Positions 28,969 to 37,002 of a stretch of DNA of 57,174 nt are shown here, one piece after another. This DNA comes from SAR202 cluster bacterium (lineage in GTDB: Bacteria; Chloroflexota; Dehalococcoidia; Lucifugimonadales; UBA2985): assembly GCA_009391535.1 (NCBI GenBank), contig VFHP01000006.1:1-57174 (forward strand). Reading direction: 5' to 3'. The notes under the pieces were generated by a model, which worked only from the letters and a program-made list of their open reading frames with translations, ran no database searches and was not told where the DNA came from. The stretch's first letter is position 1. The number at the start of each line of letters is the position of its first letter. The position numbers were made by a program, and so were the translations under genes.

Positions 28969-29400
28969 TCAGTGTAAACTTACAGCCTTTAATTGCTCTT
29001 GTCTAGCCACTAAATCGGCTATTGTAGTAGACCTAAGGACCTTCTGAACAACTTCTTCAACAGAACTCCAAACCTCTCGTTGAGCACATGTTGTGGAAAA
29101 GGTACAGCACTCTGGCACAGAGATACACTCTAACAAAGCTGACTCTCCTTCAAGGCTGGTAATTACCATACCTAAGCTAATTTCTTCTGGTAATTTAGCC
29201 AACGCATATCCACCCTGAGGGCCTCGCCTGCTGCTAGTCAAACCAACTCTCCCTAAGGTCATCAAAAGTTGATTCAAATACGCTTCGGGGATATGTTGAC
29301 GGTCTGCTATCTCTGTTGTACTGACAGCGCGGCCTCCGTATCCTTGCGCTAACTCTACTAGCGCCCGGACCCCGTAGTCTACTTTCATTGACACCTTCAT
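28969..29400 (-). CDS. Rrf2-family transcription regulator with IscR-like cysteines
   Basis: 143 residues. The N-terminal winged helix reads MKVDYGVRALVELAQ, then an HTH with IPEAYLNQLLMTLGRVGL and the wing SSRRGPQGGYALAK. Cysteines stand at 92, 98, 99 and 105; IscR of E. coli binds its cluster through Cys92, Cys98 and Cys104. So this may be an Fe-S sensor rather than a cysteine-synthase-bound CymR type. It is first in the minus-strand run with moeB and cysM, which it may control. A strong promoter precedes it and AGGAG lies eight bases before the ATG. Confidence 0.9.
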   Translation of the reverse strand: MKVSMKVDYGVRALVELAQGYGGRAVSTTEIADRQHIPEAYLNQLLMTLGRVGLTSSRRGPQGGYALAKLPEEISLGMVITSLEGESALLECISVPECCTFSTTCAQREVWSSVEEVVQKVLRSTTIADLVARQEQLKAVSLH

Positions 29401-29432
29401 CCCGTCTACTCCTATTGTATTAAGGGAACAGA

Positions 29433-29461
29433 ATTATATCATTCCCTCTGTACAGCTTCAA
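29433..29461 (-). promoter_or_regulatory. Predicted sigma-70 promoter of the Rrf2 regulator
   Basis: On the minus strand: TTGAAG (29456-29461), a 17-base spacer, exact TATAAT (29433-29438), about 30 bases before the start codon. TGTAC occurs twice around the -35 box, which could be part of an operator. Confidence 0.55.
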
Positions 29462-29516
29462 GTACAAGCTATATTATGGTGTTTGATAAATTACTTAAAC
29501 CTCCAAGGAGACGAAA

Positions 29517-30170
29517 ATGGATACCCTTTCCCTAGACGTTAGTCAAAGAATTATTCAGAGGAAAAAAGTCAGCTCCCTCCGTAAAGAAGGAATCACACCG
29601 CTTCATCTTTACGGTCGAGGCATATCATCATCTTCCCTTCAGGCAAAAACTTCCGATGTGGCGAGAATTGTTAATCTAGCTGGACACAATATACCCGTAA
29701 CAATAAGTCACTCTGACTCAAACGAACAAAGCTTGGCTTTCGTAGGAGAAGTTCAATACGACCCTTCTTCCGATGAAATACTGCACGTAGACTTCTTGCG
29801 AGTTGATACTAGCCAGCCAATGAAAAGAGATGTTCCAATTTATTTAACAGGAGAATCACCTGCTGTTCGGATCAGCCGAGGACTATTGAGCCAGGGCATA
29901 CAGTTCCTATCGGTAGAATGTTTGCCGCTTGAAACACCGGAAAGGATAGAAATAGACATCTCCGTTTTGGAAGAGATAGACGCATCTATAAGAGTAAGAG
30001 ATTACCTGCCTTCATCTGGAATAAAAATCTTGTCGGATCCACAGGACCTTATAGCCCGAGTTTCTGCCCCGAGAGCCGCACGGCCTGCTAGAGGTGACGC
30101 CGACGATGATTCTATAGATGTCTCTACCGAAACAGAGCCTACTGCCGCGACAGAGGAGCCACAAGAATAG
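29517..30170 (+). CDS. rplY: Ribosomal protein bL25 (Ctc/TL5 type)
   Basis: 217 residues, the long two-domain form. The N-terminal domain binds 5S rRNA (SLDVSQR, RKEGITPLHLYGRG, then the HVDFLRVD strand near 85-92). The C-terminal TL5 domain follows, with IEIDISVLEE, and ends in an acidic, disordered tail rich in Asp, Glu and Thr. AAGGAG lies before the ATG. It is divergent from the Rrf2 gene across 116 bases and meets fmt tail to tail. Confidence 0.92.
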   Translation: MDTLSLDVSQRIIQRKKVSSLRKEGITPLHLYGRGISSSSLQAKTSDVARIVNLAGHNIPVTISHSDSNEQSLAFVGEVQYDPSSDEILHVDFLRVDTSQPMKRDVPIYLTGESPAVRISRGLLSQGIQFLSVECLPLETPERIEIDISVLEEIDASIRVRDYLPSSGIKILSDPQDLIARVSAPRAARPARGDADDDSIDVSTETEPTAATEEPQE

Positions 30171-30183
30171 GAATTGCTGTTCA

Positions 30184-31128
30184 TCAGGCTAGGTTTGCGT
30201 TGGCAAAATCAGGGCGCCCATTAACAAAGGATTCTGGATCTGTTGCTTGTTTGCCTTCCATTTGTATTGTTCTAAGTGTTAATAAACCATGACCTGTTTG
30301 AACGCTACAGACATATGGCCGTTTAGTATCATCCACTACCACTTTCCCTATTGCGGCGATCGGATTTATGTTGAAGTCACTAGGCCAGACATCTAATAGC
30401 TTTATTCTTTTATTGTTCCATCTGGTGTATGCCCCCGGCCAAGGACTGTAAGCTTTTACTTGCCTCCAAATGTTGATTGCCGGTTGGCTCCAATCAATTG
30501 CGCCACTATCCTTGGTCAATTTTTCCGTGTATGTGGCTTTCGTATCGTCTTGTTTAAATAGCTTTATTTTGCCTTCATAATAGTTTGTCATCTGCTGCGC
30601 TAATAAGTTGGCTCCTTGTTTAAACAATCTGCGTGTTAACTCAACTGTTGTGTCCTCATCCTTTATTGGTTCTTCTTGTTGAACTATGACTCGACCTGTG
30701 TCAGTTCCTTCATCAACCTCCATAATTGTTACCCCGGTGACAGGATCTCCCCTTAGAATCGCAGTTACCACCGGAGTTGGGCCCCGATATAGAGGCAACA
30801 AAGAAGGGTGTATATTCAATGTCCCTATCACAGGGATTTGTAGTGCTGAAGGCGGGAGTATTATTCCATATGCAGCAACAACTATTATGTCTGGTTTGAG
30901 TTTCTCTAGATCAGCCAGGTCGCCCTTTCCCTTAAAGGATTTGGGCTGGAAAACATCTAGGCCTTCCCTTTCTGCCATCACTTTAACTGGAGGGGGAGTT
31001 GTCTGCCTTCCTCTGCCTGATTGCCTGTCTGGCTGGGTGTAAACTCCCACTATATCGTGTCCCTCTGACAACAATTTTTCTAGTGGCCATGTTGCATATT
31101 CAGGGGTTCCCATGTATACAACTTTCAT
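30184..31128 (-). CDS. fmt: Methionyl-tRNA formyltransferase
   Basis: 314 residues. It formylates initiator Met-tRNA with 10-formyltetrahydrofolate. The N-terminus MKVVYMGTPEYA is typical. The formyl-transfer site is NIHPSLLP at 105-112, with His107, followed by YRGPTPV and the VDEGTDTGRV segment with the aspartate of the active site. The C-terminal tRNA-binding domain is complete (AIDWSQPAINIWRQVKAYSPWPGA). No def gene lies beside it, unlike in many genomes. A promoter-like pair lies upstream. Confidence 0.96.
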   Translation of the reverse strand: MKVVYMGTPEYATWPLEKLLSEGHDIVGVYTQPDRQSGRGRQTTPPPVKVMAEREGLDVFQPKSFKGKGDLADLEKLKPDIIVVAAYGIILPPSALQIPVIGTLNIHPSLLPLYRGPTPVVTAILRGDPVTGVTIMEVDEGTDTGRVIVQQEEPIKDEDTTVELTRRLFKQGANLLAQQMTNYYEGKIKLFKQDDTKATYTEKLTKDSGAIDWSQPAINIWRQVKAYSPWPGAYTRWNNKRIKLLDVWPSDFNINPIAAIGKVVVDDTKRPYVCSVQTGHGLLTLRTIQMEGKQATDPESFVNGRPDFANANLA

Positions 31129-31162
31129 TAATTTAACTCTTTTGTAAAATGATTTTAATTCA

Positions 31163-31191
31163 ATTATATAGTCTCATGACTGCGGCAACAA
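31163..31191 (-). promoter_or_regulatory. Candidate promoter of fmt
   Basis: On the minus strand: TTGTTG (31186-31191), 17-base spacer, exact TATAAT (31163-31168), about 35 bases before the fmt start. Confidence 0.42.
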
Positions 31192-31284
31192 TAATTACAG
31201 AAAAATAGCAAATTTTTCCTTTTTTTCCCCTTGGAACCCCACGAAAAAGGTCTTGTATATTGTATTGGTGTAATGGTTTTGTTG

Positions 31285-31299
31285 ATTGTTTTAAACAAT
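31285..31299. repeat. Palindrome upstream of dnaA
   Basis: ATTGTTT, one base, AAACAAT: seven perfect pairs in the 290-base fmt-dnaA spacer. It could be an operator or simply chance in AT-rich DNA. I found no exact TTATCCACA DnaA box in this spacer. The rest of it holds T-rich stretches and a candidate fmt promoter. Confidence 0.35.
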
Positions 31300-31418
31300 A
31301 TCCTATTTGCTCTATCACGTTGATGTAGAGTTCTTTTTTAGCGGTTACTCGCTCTCTTATATGGACCCTCTTCCTTAGTATTCTTGTGTATTGTTATATT
31401 CTTTTTGGAGAAGCTACT

Positions 31419-32777
31419 TTGCGCGATTTAACGCCGAATCAAATCTGGCAAGCCGTCTTGGGACACCTTGAGGTGCAAATGAGCCGACCCTCATATCTCA
31501 CTTGGCTCAAACCTACTGTAGGAGTTTCTTTTGAGAACAATCTGCTCACGGTTGGAGCCCCTTCATCTTTTCATTCGCAAATGTTGCAGTCCCGAATGAT
31601 AAACCTGATACAAACTACAGCAACTAAAGTCCTCGGAGGTCCGTGCGACGTTTGCTTCGTTCTATCGGGAGCCACCCCTCAGTCACCACCATTAACCAAC
31701 ACGGCCGGAGGCCATTCTTCCCGTCATCTTACCCGCGGGACCGGACCGGCGCCCGATTACCCAAAACTTAACCCAAAATACACCCTTGATTCGTTCGTTG
31801 TGGGTCCTTCAAATCAATTTGCCCATGCAGCAGCTCTCGCAGTTACTCATAATCCTGGTGTTGCGTATAACCCGTTGTTTTTGTATGGGGGAGTAGGGCT
31901 GGGCAAAACCCATCTTCTGCAGGGTATAGGCAGAACATTCCTAAATCAGGGCCTAAACTGTGTTTATATCAACTCCGAACAATTCACGAATGAGTTTATT
32001 TTATCTATTCAAACCAAGAAAACGCGAGAGTTTCGAAATAAATTCCGCTCAGCTGATGTACTATTGGTCGATGACATACAGTTCATAGCGGGCAAAGAGG
32101 CTATTCAAGAAGGATTTTTTCATACATTTAACGAGCTCCATAATAACAATAAGCAGATTGTTCTAGCTTGTGACCGACCATCAGCCTCCCTGAAATATTT
32201 AGAAGAACGTCTTCTTTCGAGGTTCGACTGGGGTCTGTCGGCCGACATACAGAAGCCCGACCAGGAAACTCGCCTAGCCATACTTTCAGCTAAAGCAGCC
32301 TCTTTGGGTTCCCCTGTCCCGGCAGACGTTCTTTCTTTTATAGCCGCCCGTTTTTCTTCCAGCGTAAGAGAGTTGGAAGGCGCCCTCAATCGAGTTTTTG
32401 CATATTCCGACCTAACGGCAGTCCCTCTTTCTCTGGAGTTGGCAAACATTAGCCTGTCTGATCTCTTATCTTCCTCGAACAGAACCGTTCCTTCCTCTGA
32501 CCAGATTTTGTCTGAGGTAGCATCCTTCTACAAGGTCGATGGGCGTCTTCTTTCAGGTAACAGAAAGGACCGCTTAATATCTCGAGCCAGACAAACAGCT
32601 GTTTACTTGTTGCGGGAAACCGGAGAACTGTCTCTTTCAGATATAGCTTCCACCCTGGGGGGCAGAGATTATTCGACAATCCGTCATTCTTGGACGAAGG
32701 TGACATCTCTCCTTAAAGAGGACCCCGACCTCCGTCAAGAAATCTCTGCTATACAAGAAGAACTAACCCTTGGTTAA
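31419..32777 (+). CDS. dnaA: Chromosomal replication initiator DnaA
   Basis: 452 residues from a TTG (31419-31421) with GGAG eight bases upstream; the frame can be extended to a GTG at 31386 without a site. Domain I (about 1-80, PSYLTWLKP) is followed by a short linker and the AAA+ domain: Walker A GGVGLGKTH at 157-165, Walker B LLVDDIQF, sensor and arginine-finger region ERLLSRFDWGL. Domain IV ends with GGRDYSTIRHS at 414-424. The usual DNA-reading signature is GGRDHTT, so two base-contacting positions differ. It binds the origin and opens it. It is followed by an AT-rich spacer and obg. Confidence 0.96.
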   Translation: MRDLTPNQIWQAVLGHLEVQMSRPSYLTWLKPTVGVSFENNLLTVGAPSSFHSQMLQSRMINLIQTTATKVLGGPCDVCFVLSGATPQSPPLTNTAGGHSSRHLTRGTGPAPDYPKLNPKYTLDSFVVGPSNQFAHAAALAVTHNPGVAYNPLFLYGGVGLGKTHLLQGIGRTFLNQGLNCVYINSEQFTNEFILSIQTKKTREFRNKFRSADVLLVDDIQFIAGKEAIQEGFFHTFNELHNNNKQIVLACDRPSASLKYLEERLLSRFDWGLSADIQKPDQETRLAILSAKAASLGSPVPADVLSFIAARFSSSVRELEGALNRVFAYSDLTAVPLSLELANISLSDLLSSSNRTVPSSDQILSEVASFYKVDGRLLSGNRKDRLISRARQTAVYLLRETGELSLSDIASTLGGRDYSTIRHSWTKVTSLLKEDPDLRQEISAIQEELTLG

Positions 32778-32949
32778 TTCATCCCTGTTTCCCCTGTTTT
32801 CCTCCGCCTCAAAACCGTGAGCAGTCCTCTCAGCTAACGCTTTTACATTGCCTTGTCTGATTTCAAATTACTCTTTATACTCTTTTAAACTTTGTATTAT
32901 TATTGTTAGATAATATATATATACATATATATAACCTATATAAATAAAG
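32778..32949. other. Candidate replication origin (dnaA-obg spacer)
   Basis: A 172-base spacer holding two tandem 9-base units (CCCTGTTTC, CCCTGTTTT, 32783-32800), degenerate TTTTACATT/TTTATACTC-like stretches, and a nearly pure A/T tract at 32911-32947 made mostly of alternating TA. Plus-strand composition looks C/T-leaning in dnaA and G/A-leaning in obg, as at a leading-strand switch. No perfect DnaA box is seen. The TA tract also directly precedes the obg start codon, where it may serve as promoter. Confidence 0.45.
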
Positions 32950-34257
32950 ATGATTGATACAGCAAACATATCTATTAGGGCAGGTAACGGAGGGGAAGGA
33001 TGTGTCAGTTTCCGAAGGGAAAAATATGTTCCTTTGGGAGGTCCTGATGGAGGGGATGGCGGTAAAGGAGGAGACGTAATAATTGTTGCCTCGGAAGGGC
33101 ACCACATGCTAACGGCGTTCAGGTTCATTCGGAGATTTAAGGCTGGAGACGGAGGAAACGGAAGAGGGCGTCTTAAATCAGGGAAATCAGGGAAAGATTG
33201 CATACTAGAAGTGCCTGTTGGAACAATAATAAAGGAACAAGACGAAAGAGGCAAAGAAGCGATAGTTGCAGACCTAAAAGAAAATGGAGCTAAGTTTGTT
33301 TTGGCAGTTGGAGGAGAAGGAGGCAAAGGGAACAAGAAATTTGCACGATCAGAAAACAGAACCCCTCTCCTAGCCGAAGATGGAGAAGAAACCAGCGAAA
33401 AGAACTTGTCTTTGGAATTACAAGTTCTAGCGGACGTTGGAATTATCGGCAAACCTAGCGTAGGGAAATCGTCCATTCTTAGAACCTGCTCTAGAGCGCG
33501 ACCAGCTGTGGCAGATTACCCATTTACCACCTTAGAGCCCGTTCTGGGCCTGGTAGATGTTGGGTACAAAACATTTGTTATAGCAGAGATTCCGGGATTA
33601 ATCGAAGGAGCTCACAAGGGGTCCGGCCTTGGTCATGAATTCTTAAGACATGCAAAAAGGACGGAAGGAATAGTGCACTTATTAGACGGTACATCGGATG
33701 ATTTAACAAGAGACTACAACCAAATAAAAGAAGAAATGCTCATGTACGATAAACACCTTTTAGACAAATGGGAGGTGATAGCAGTCAATAAGGTAGACAT
33801 GGTGGCAAACGAAAATCAAAAACAAGAGATAGAAAAAGAACTTTTATGCCTTTTGGGCGGAGGATCCGAGGAAGGAAAAAATAGAGGAAAGATTCATTTT
33901 GTGTCGGCAGTAAGCGGAGAGGGCGTAAATGAGTTGATGCAAGAACTAGCAAGCACGCTAACCGAAACACTGTCACAAAAGGAGATCAGCGCAAAGAGAA
34001 CAGAGAACAACCCTCCTGTTATAACGCCCAAACCAAGAATGGAAAAAGTAGAGGTGATTAGGCAAAACAAACTGTTTTTAGTAAACTCGTCGAAGGCAGA
34101 AAGAATTGTTAGAAAGGCAAAAACTGAAGACAAAATTATACTAGCACAAGTGATGAATGAACTGAAACGACTGGGAGTTATAAGGGCTCTGGAAAGAGCA
34201 GGAATAGGGTCGGGATCTACAGTAAGAATAGGTTCTTGGGAGATGGAATGGGAATGA
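32950..34257 (+). CDS. obg: GTPase Obg/CgtA
   Basis: 435 residues with all three domains. The glycine-rich Obg fold has GNGGEGCVSFRREKYVPLGGPDGGDGG (in two parts, 13-39). The G domain has the P-loop GKPSVGKSS at 167-175, the TTLEP switch I, and a G3 motif reading EIPGLIEGAH instead of the usual DIPG; NKVDM is G4. A C-terminal OCT domain follows (about 365-435). It acts in late 50S assembly and growth control. Only a weak purine site precedes the ATG. It is head of the plus-strand run to trpE. Confidence 0.96.
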   Translation: MIDTANISIRAGNGGEGCVSFRREKYVPLGGPDGGDGGKGGDVIIVASEGHHMLTAFRFIRRFKAGDGGNGRGRLKSGKSGKDCILEVPVGTIIKEQDERGKEAIVADLKENGAKFVLAVGGEGGKGNKKFARSENRTPLLAEDGEETSEKNLSLELQVLADVGIIGKPSVGKSSILRTCSRARPAVADYPFTTLEPVLGLVDVGYKTFVIAEIPGLIEGAHKGSGLGHEFLRHAKRTEGIVHLLDGTSDDLTRDYNQIKEEMLMYDKHLLDKWEVIAVNKVDMVANENQKQEIEKELLCLLGGGSEEGKNRGKIHFVSAVSGEGVNELMQELASTLTETLSQKEISAKRTENNPPVITPKPRMEKVEVIRQNKLFLVNSSKAERIVRKAKTEDKIILAQVMNELKRLGVIRALERAGIGSGSTVRIGSWEMEWE

Positions 34258-34868
34258 AGAACAGACTGGACAAGATCGGGATCTTCGGGGGAACCTTCGA
34301 CCCCATACATACAGGCCACTTGTTAGTGGCTCAAGAAGCAGCGTCGACATTAGGCCTGGAGGAAATTTGGTTTGTTCCTACCGGAGAACCATGGCTCAAG
34401 GAAGGAACCAACGTCTCCCCCGCAAGAACTCGACTAGCAATGCTCGATCTAGCGATAGGTAAAAACAGTAGATTTAAGGCATGTTCTATAGAAATAGATA
34501 GGCCGGGCCCTTCGTATACCGTAGAAACCTTGCAACAATTAAATCAAGCGGGTTATCAGGGAAAGCCATCGTTCATAGTTGGCATGGACTCTCTGGAAAC
34601 GCTACACCGGTGGCACCAGCCTGCGCGACTGTTTGATTTATGCGATCTGGTGGTTATAGCTAGGCCCGCTTATTTAGGCATTAACCCGGAATCCATAGAA
34701 AAAATCAAACCAGGAGCATCAAAAGACATAACGTTCCTAAATGGGTTAAGAATAGGAATTAGCGGGACAGAAATCAGGCGACGTGTTTTCGACCATAAAC
34801 CAATAACCTACTGGGTTCCAGATGAAGTAGAACGATACATATACGAGAACAATTTGTATGGGGAGTGA
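34254..34868 (+). CDS. nadD: Nicotinate-nucleotide adenylyltransferase
   Basis: 204 residues from the ATG at 34254, which overlaps the obg stop (ATGA). The frame can be extended by two upstream ATGs to 34236. The nucleotidyltransferase motif GGTFDPIHTGHL is at 12-23, and the second motif GISGTEIRRR lies near 172-181. It converts nicotinate mononucleotide to deamido-NAD. The obg-nadD pairing is common in Gram-positive-type and Chloroflexota genomes. The rsfS gene that often follows is not here. Confidence 0.94.
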   Translation: MKNRLDKIGIFGGTFDPIHTGHLLVAQEAASTLGLEEIWFVPTGEPWLKEGTNVSPARTRLAMLDLAIGKNSRFKACSIEIDRPGPSYTVETLQQLNQAGYQGKPSFIVGMDSLETLHRWHQPARLFDLCDLVVIARPAYLGINPESIEKIKPGASKDITFLNGLRIGISGTEIRRRVFDHKPITYWVPDEVERYIYENNLYGE

Positions 34869-34872
34869 AACA

Positions 34873-35448
34873 GTGGACTCGACAATAGCCAACAAAATCC
34901 TGAACTTGGCGGGTAAACTCCGTGCACTACAATATGGGGAATTTATTCTATCTTCGGGAGCAAAAAGCAACTATTATTTTGACGGGAGACTGATTAGCCT
35001 TCATTCCGAAGGTAGCTACTTGCTGGGAAAAACTTTTCTGAACGCGATTCGCGGGACTAATATATCGGCAATAGGCGGGCCTGCAGTGGCTGCCATTCCA
35101 ATAGTCTCTGCAGTTACCCTAACAAGCCACATCGAAGAAAATCCAGTCGAAGCTTTTTTCGTAAGACCGATGGCAAAAGATCACGGTACCGAAAGACAAA
35201 TAGAGGGAAACTTGAGACCAGGGAGCCACGTGATGATAGTTGACGATGTGTGCACTTCCGGCGGTTCCTTGTTTATTGCTATAGACGCCGTTGAGAGCAT
35301 CGGGTGTAAAATAGAAAAAGTGATGGTCGTTTTAGACAGGAAACAGGGAGGCAGGGAAAAGATAGAAGCAAGAGGATATTCCTTTGTTTGTGTCTTGGAA
35401 CCGGACGAAACTGGAGTAATACGGGTTTCCTGCGATATCACTGGATAA
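34873..35448 (+). CDS. pyrE: Orotate phosphoribosyltransferase
   Basis: 191 residues from a GTG at 34873, preceded by GGGGAG seven bases upstream and four bases after the nadD stop. An in-frame ATG at 34858, inside nadD, lacks a ribosome-binding site. The PRPP-binding motif is VMIVDDVCTSGGS near 125-137, and the family segments GEFILSSGAKSNYYFDGR, the GGPAVAAIP loop and VRPMAKDHGTERQIEG are present. It makes orotidine 5'-phosphate in pyrimidine synthesis. Other pyr genes are outside the window. Confidence 0.93.
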   Translation: MDSTIANKILNLAGKLRALQYGEFILSSGAKSNYYFDGRLISLHSEGSYLLGKTFLNAIRGTNISAIGGPAVAAIPIVSAVTLTSHIEENPVEAFFVRPMAKDHGTERQIEGNLRPGSHVMIVDDVCTSGGSLFIAIDAVESIGCKIEKVMVVLDRKQGGREKIEARGYSFVCVLEPDETGVIRVSCDITG

Positions 35449-35460
35449 GAAAGAAAGCCC

Positions 35461-36918
35461 ATGAATATCTACTACCCCACAATAGAAGAGGCGCATAGGT
35501 TGGCCAAAAAGGGAAACTTGATACCTTTGTACACGGAGATAAATGCCGACTTAGAAACGCCGGTTTCCGCCTACTTAAAAATAGCCACAGGGCCCTATTC
35601 CTTTCTATTGGAGAGTGTTGAGGGCGGAGAAAGGTTGGCAAGATACAGCTTTATAGGAACAGAGCCTTTTCAGGTTGTCAAAACCGGACCCGGCCAAGAT
35701 CAAGGAGAGGTTGACCCTCTAGATATCATAAAAACCACACTAGATCAGTACAGACCAGTGGAAGTTCAGGGACTGCCTAGATTTCAAGGAGGAGCAGTAG
35801 GGTATCTCGCCTATGACACAGTTAAATATTTCGAAAAAGTACCAATCCCTGTTAATGACCCGTTTGAACTGCCAGAATCCCAATTTATGTTCGTAGACAC
35901 TCTTTTGGTTTTCGATCACATAAGGCATAAAATTAAAGTAGTAACCCATATACATCTAGACGGAGCAACGATCGATGAAGCCTATCACAAAGCAACAGAA
36001 CGAATAGAAACTCTTGTTAAAAGGCTGCAGGAACCGCTTCTATTGGACAAGACTAAACGAAACCATCAAGGAAACAGTGTAAAAGAAATCTCCTCAAACG
36101 TAACGGAGGAAGAATTCAAAGACAAGGTGAACAAAGTCAAAGAATATATATACGCGGGAGATATTATTCAGGCAGTATTGTCCCAACGCCTTTCAAAAAG
36201 AACAGACGCAGAACCCTTTGATATATACAGGGCACTTAGAACGCTTAACCCTTCTCCGTACATGTACTTTCTTGAACTAGACGGATTTCACATTGTTGGA
36301 GCCTCGCCAGAACTTCTGGTGAGAGTCGAAGACGGAGTAGTTTACAACTTTCCTTTAGCAGGCACTAGGCCAAGAGGCGCAACGCCCGCGGAAGATGATG
36401 CCCTGGCAGAGGAGCTCAAGGCAGATGAAAAAGAAAGAGCGGAGCACATAATGTTAGTTGATCTTGGGAGAAACGATGTGGGAAGAGTGGCAGAAACAGG
36501 CTCGGTAGAGGTTACAGACCTGATGAGAGTGGTCAAATATTCTAATGTGATGCATTTAGAATCTGAAGTTAGAGGAAGGCTAAGGCAAGATAAAGACGCT
36601 TACGACGCTTTACGATCTTGTCTTCCTGCGGGAACTTTGTCAGGAGCACCAAAGATCAGAGCCATCGAGATACTGTCGGAGCTTGAGGGAGAAAGAAGAG
36701 GGCCATATGGGGGCGCCGTCGGCTATTTTGGTTTTGATGGAGCAATGGATACTGCCATTACAATTAGAACTATGGTTATAAAGAATGGTACGGCGTACAT
36801 ACAAGCAGGAGGAGGCATTGTGGCGGACAGTATCCCAGAATCCGAATTTCAAGAAACCCTGCATAAAGCCCGGGCAGCCTTAAGGGCACTGGAAGAAGCA
36901 GAATCACGAAACCCGTAA
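35461..36918 (+). CDS. trpE: Anthranilate synthase component I
   Basis: 485 residues. The N-terminal subdomain carries ERLARYSFIGTEP. The chorismate-binding core has SPYMYFLEL, GASPELLVR, FPLAGTRPRG (which favours TrpE over PabB), DEKERAEHIMLVDLGRNDVGR, HLESEVRGRL, LPAGTLSGAPKIRA and GGIVADSIPESE. It makes anthranilate from chorismate with an amidotransferase partner (TrpG). No trpG or other trp gene follows; the next gene encodes a sortase. It comes 12 bases after pyrE, so it appears to be the last gene of the obg run. Confidence 0.94.
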   Translation: MNIYYPTIEEAHRLAKKGNLIPLYTEINADLETPVSAYLKIATGPYSFLLESVEGGERLARYSFIGTEPFQVVKTGPGQDQGEVDPLDIIKTTLDQYRPVEVQGLPRFQGGAVGYLAYDTVKYFEKVPIPVNDPFELPESQFMFVDTLLVFDHIRHKIKVVTHIHLDGATIDEAYHKATERIETLVKRLQEPLLLDKTKRNHQGNSVKEISSNVTEEEFKDKVNKVKEYIYAGDIIQAVLSQRLSKRTDAEPFDIYRALRTLNPSPYMYFLELDGFHIVGASPELLVRVEDGVVYNFPLAGTRPRGATPAEDDALAEELKADEKERAEHIMLVDLGRNDVGRVAETGSVEVTDLMRVVKYSNVMHLESEVRGRLRQDKDAYDALRSCLPAGTLSGAPKIRAIEILSELEGERRGPYGGAVGYFGFDGAMDTAITIRTMVIKNGTAYIQAGGGIVADSIPESEFQETLHKARAALRALEEAESRNP

Positions 36919-36972
36919 ACACCAAAAACGGCTTCTTTGGAAAAACCAAATAAATTAACCTCAACGACTGAC

Positions 36973-36986
36973 AGGTGGCACCACCT
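36973..36986. repeat. Short palindrome between trpE and the sortase gene
   Basis: AGGTGG, CA, CCACCT: six perfect pairs, 16 bases before the sortase start. No T run follows, so it is not an obvious terminator. The upper part of a hairpin here could bury the ribosome-binding region. Confidence 0.4.
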
Positions 36987-37002
36987 TAAGTAAGCTTTTA
37001 TT

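Noticed and set aside
31129..31418. fmt-dnaA spacer as the replication origin
   Set aside because: It is T-rich and has one palindrome, but no DnaA boxes, and the visible composition change comes after dnaA rather than before it. The downstream spacer is the better candidate.
32868..33476. A 202-codon minus-strand frame across the start of obg
   Set aside because: It is the proline/serine-rich antisense shadow of the glycine-rich Obg domain.
36973..36986. Resemblance of AGGTGGCACCACCT to the T-box motif
   Set aside because: The T-box element is longer and sits in a leader before aminoacyl-tRNA or amino-acid genes. Here the spacer is only 84 bases and the gene is a sortase; it is kept only as a palindrome.
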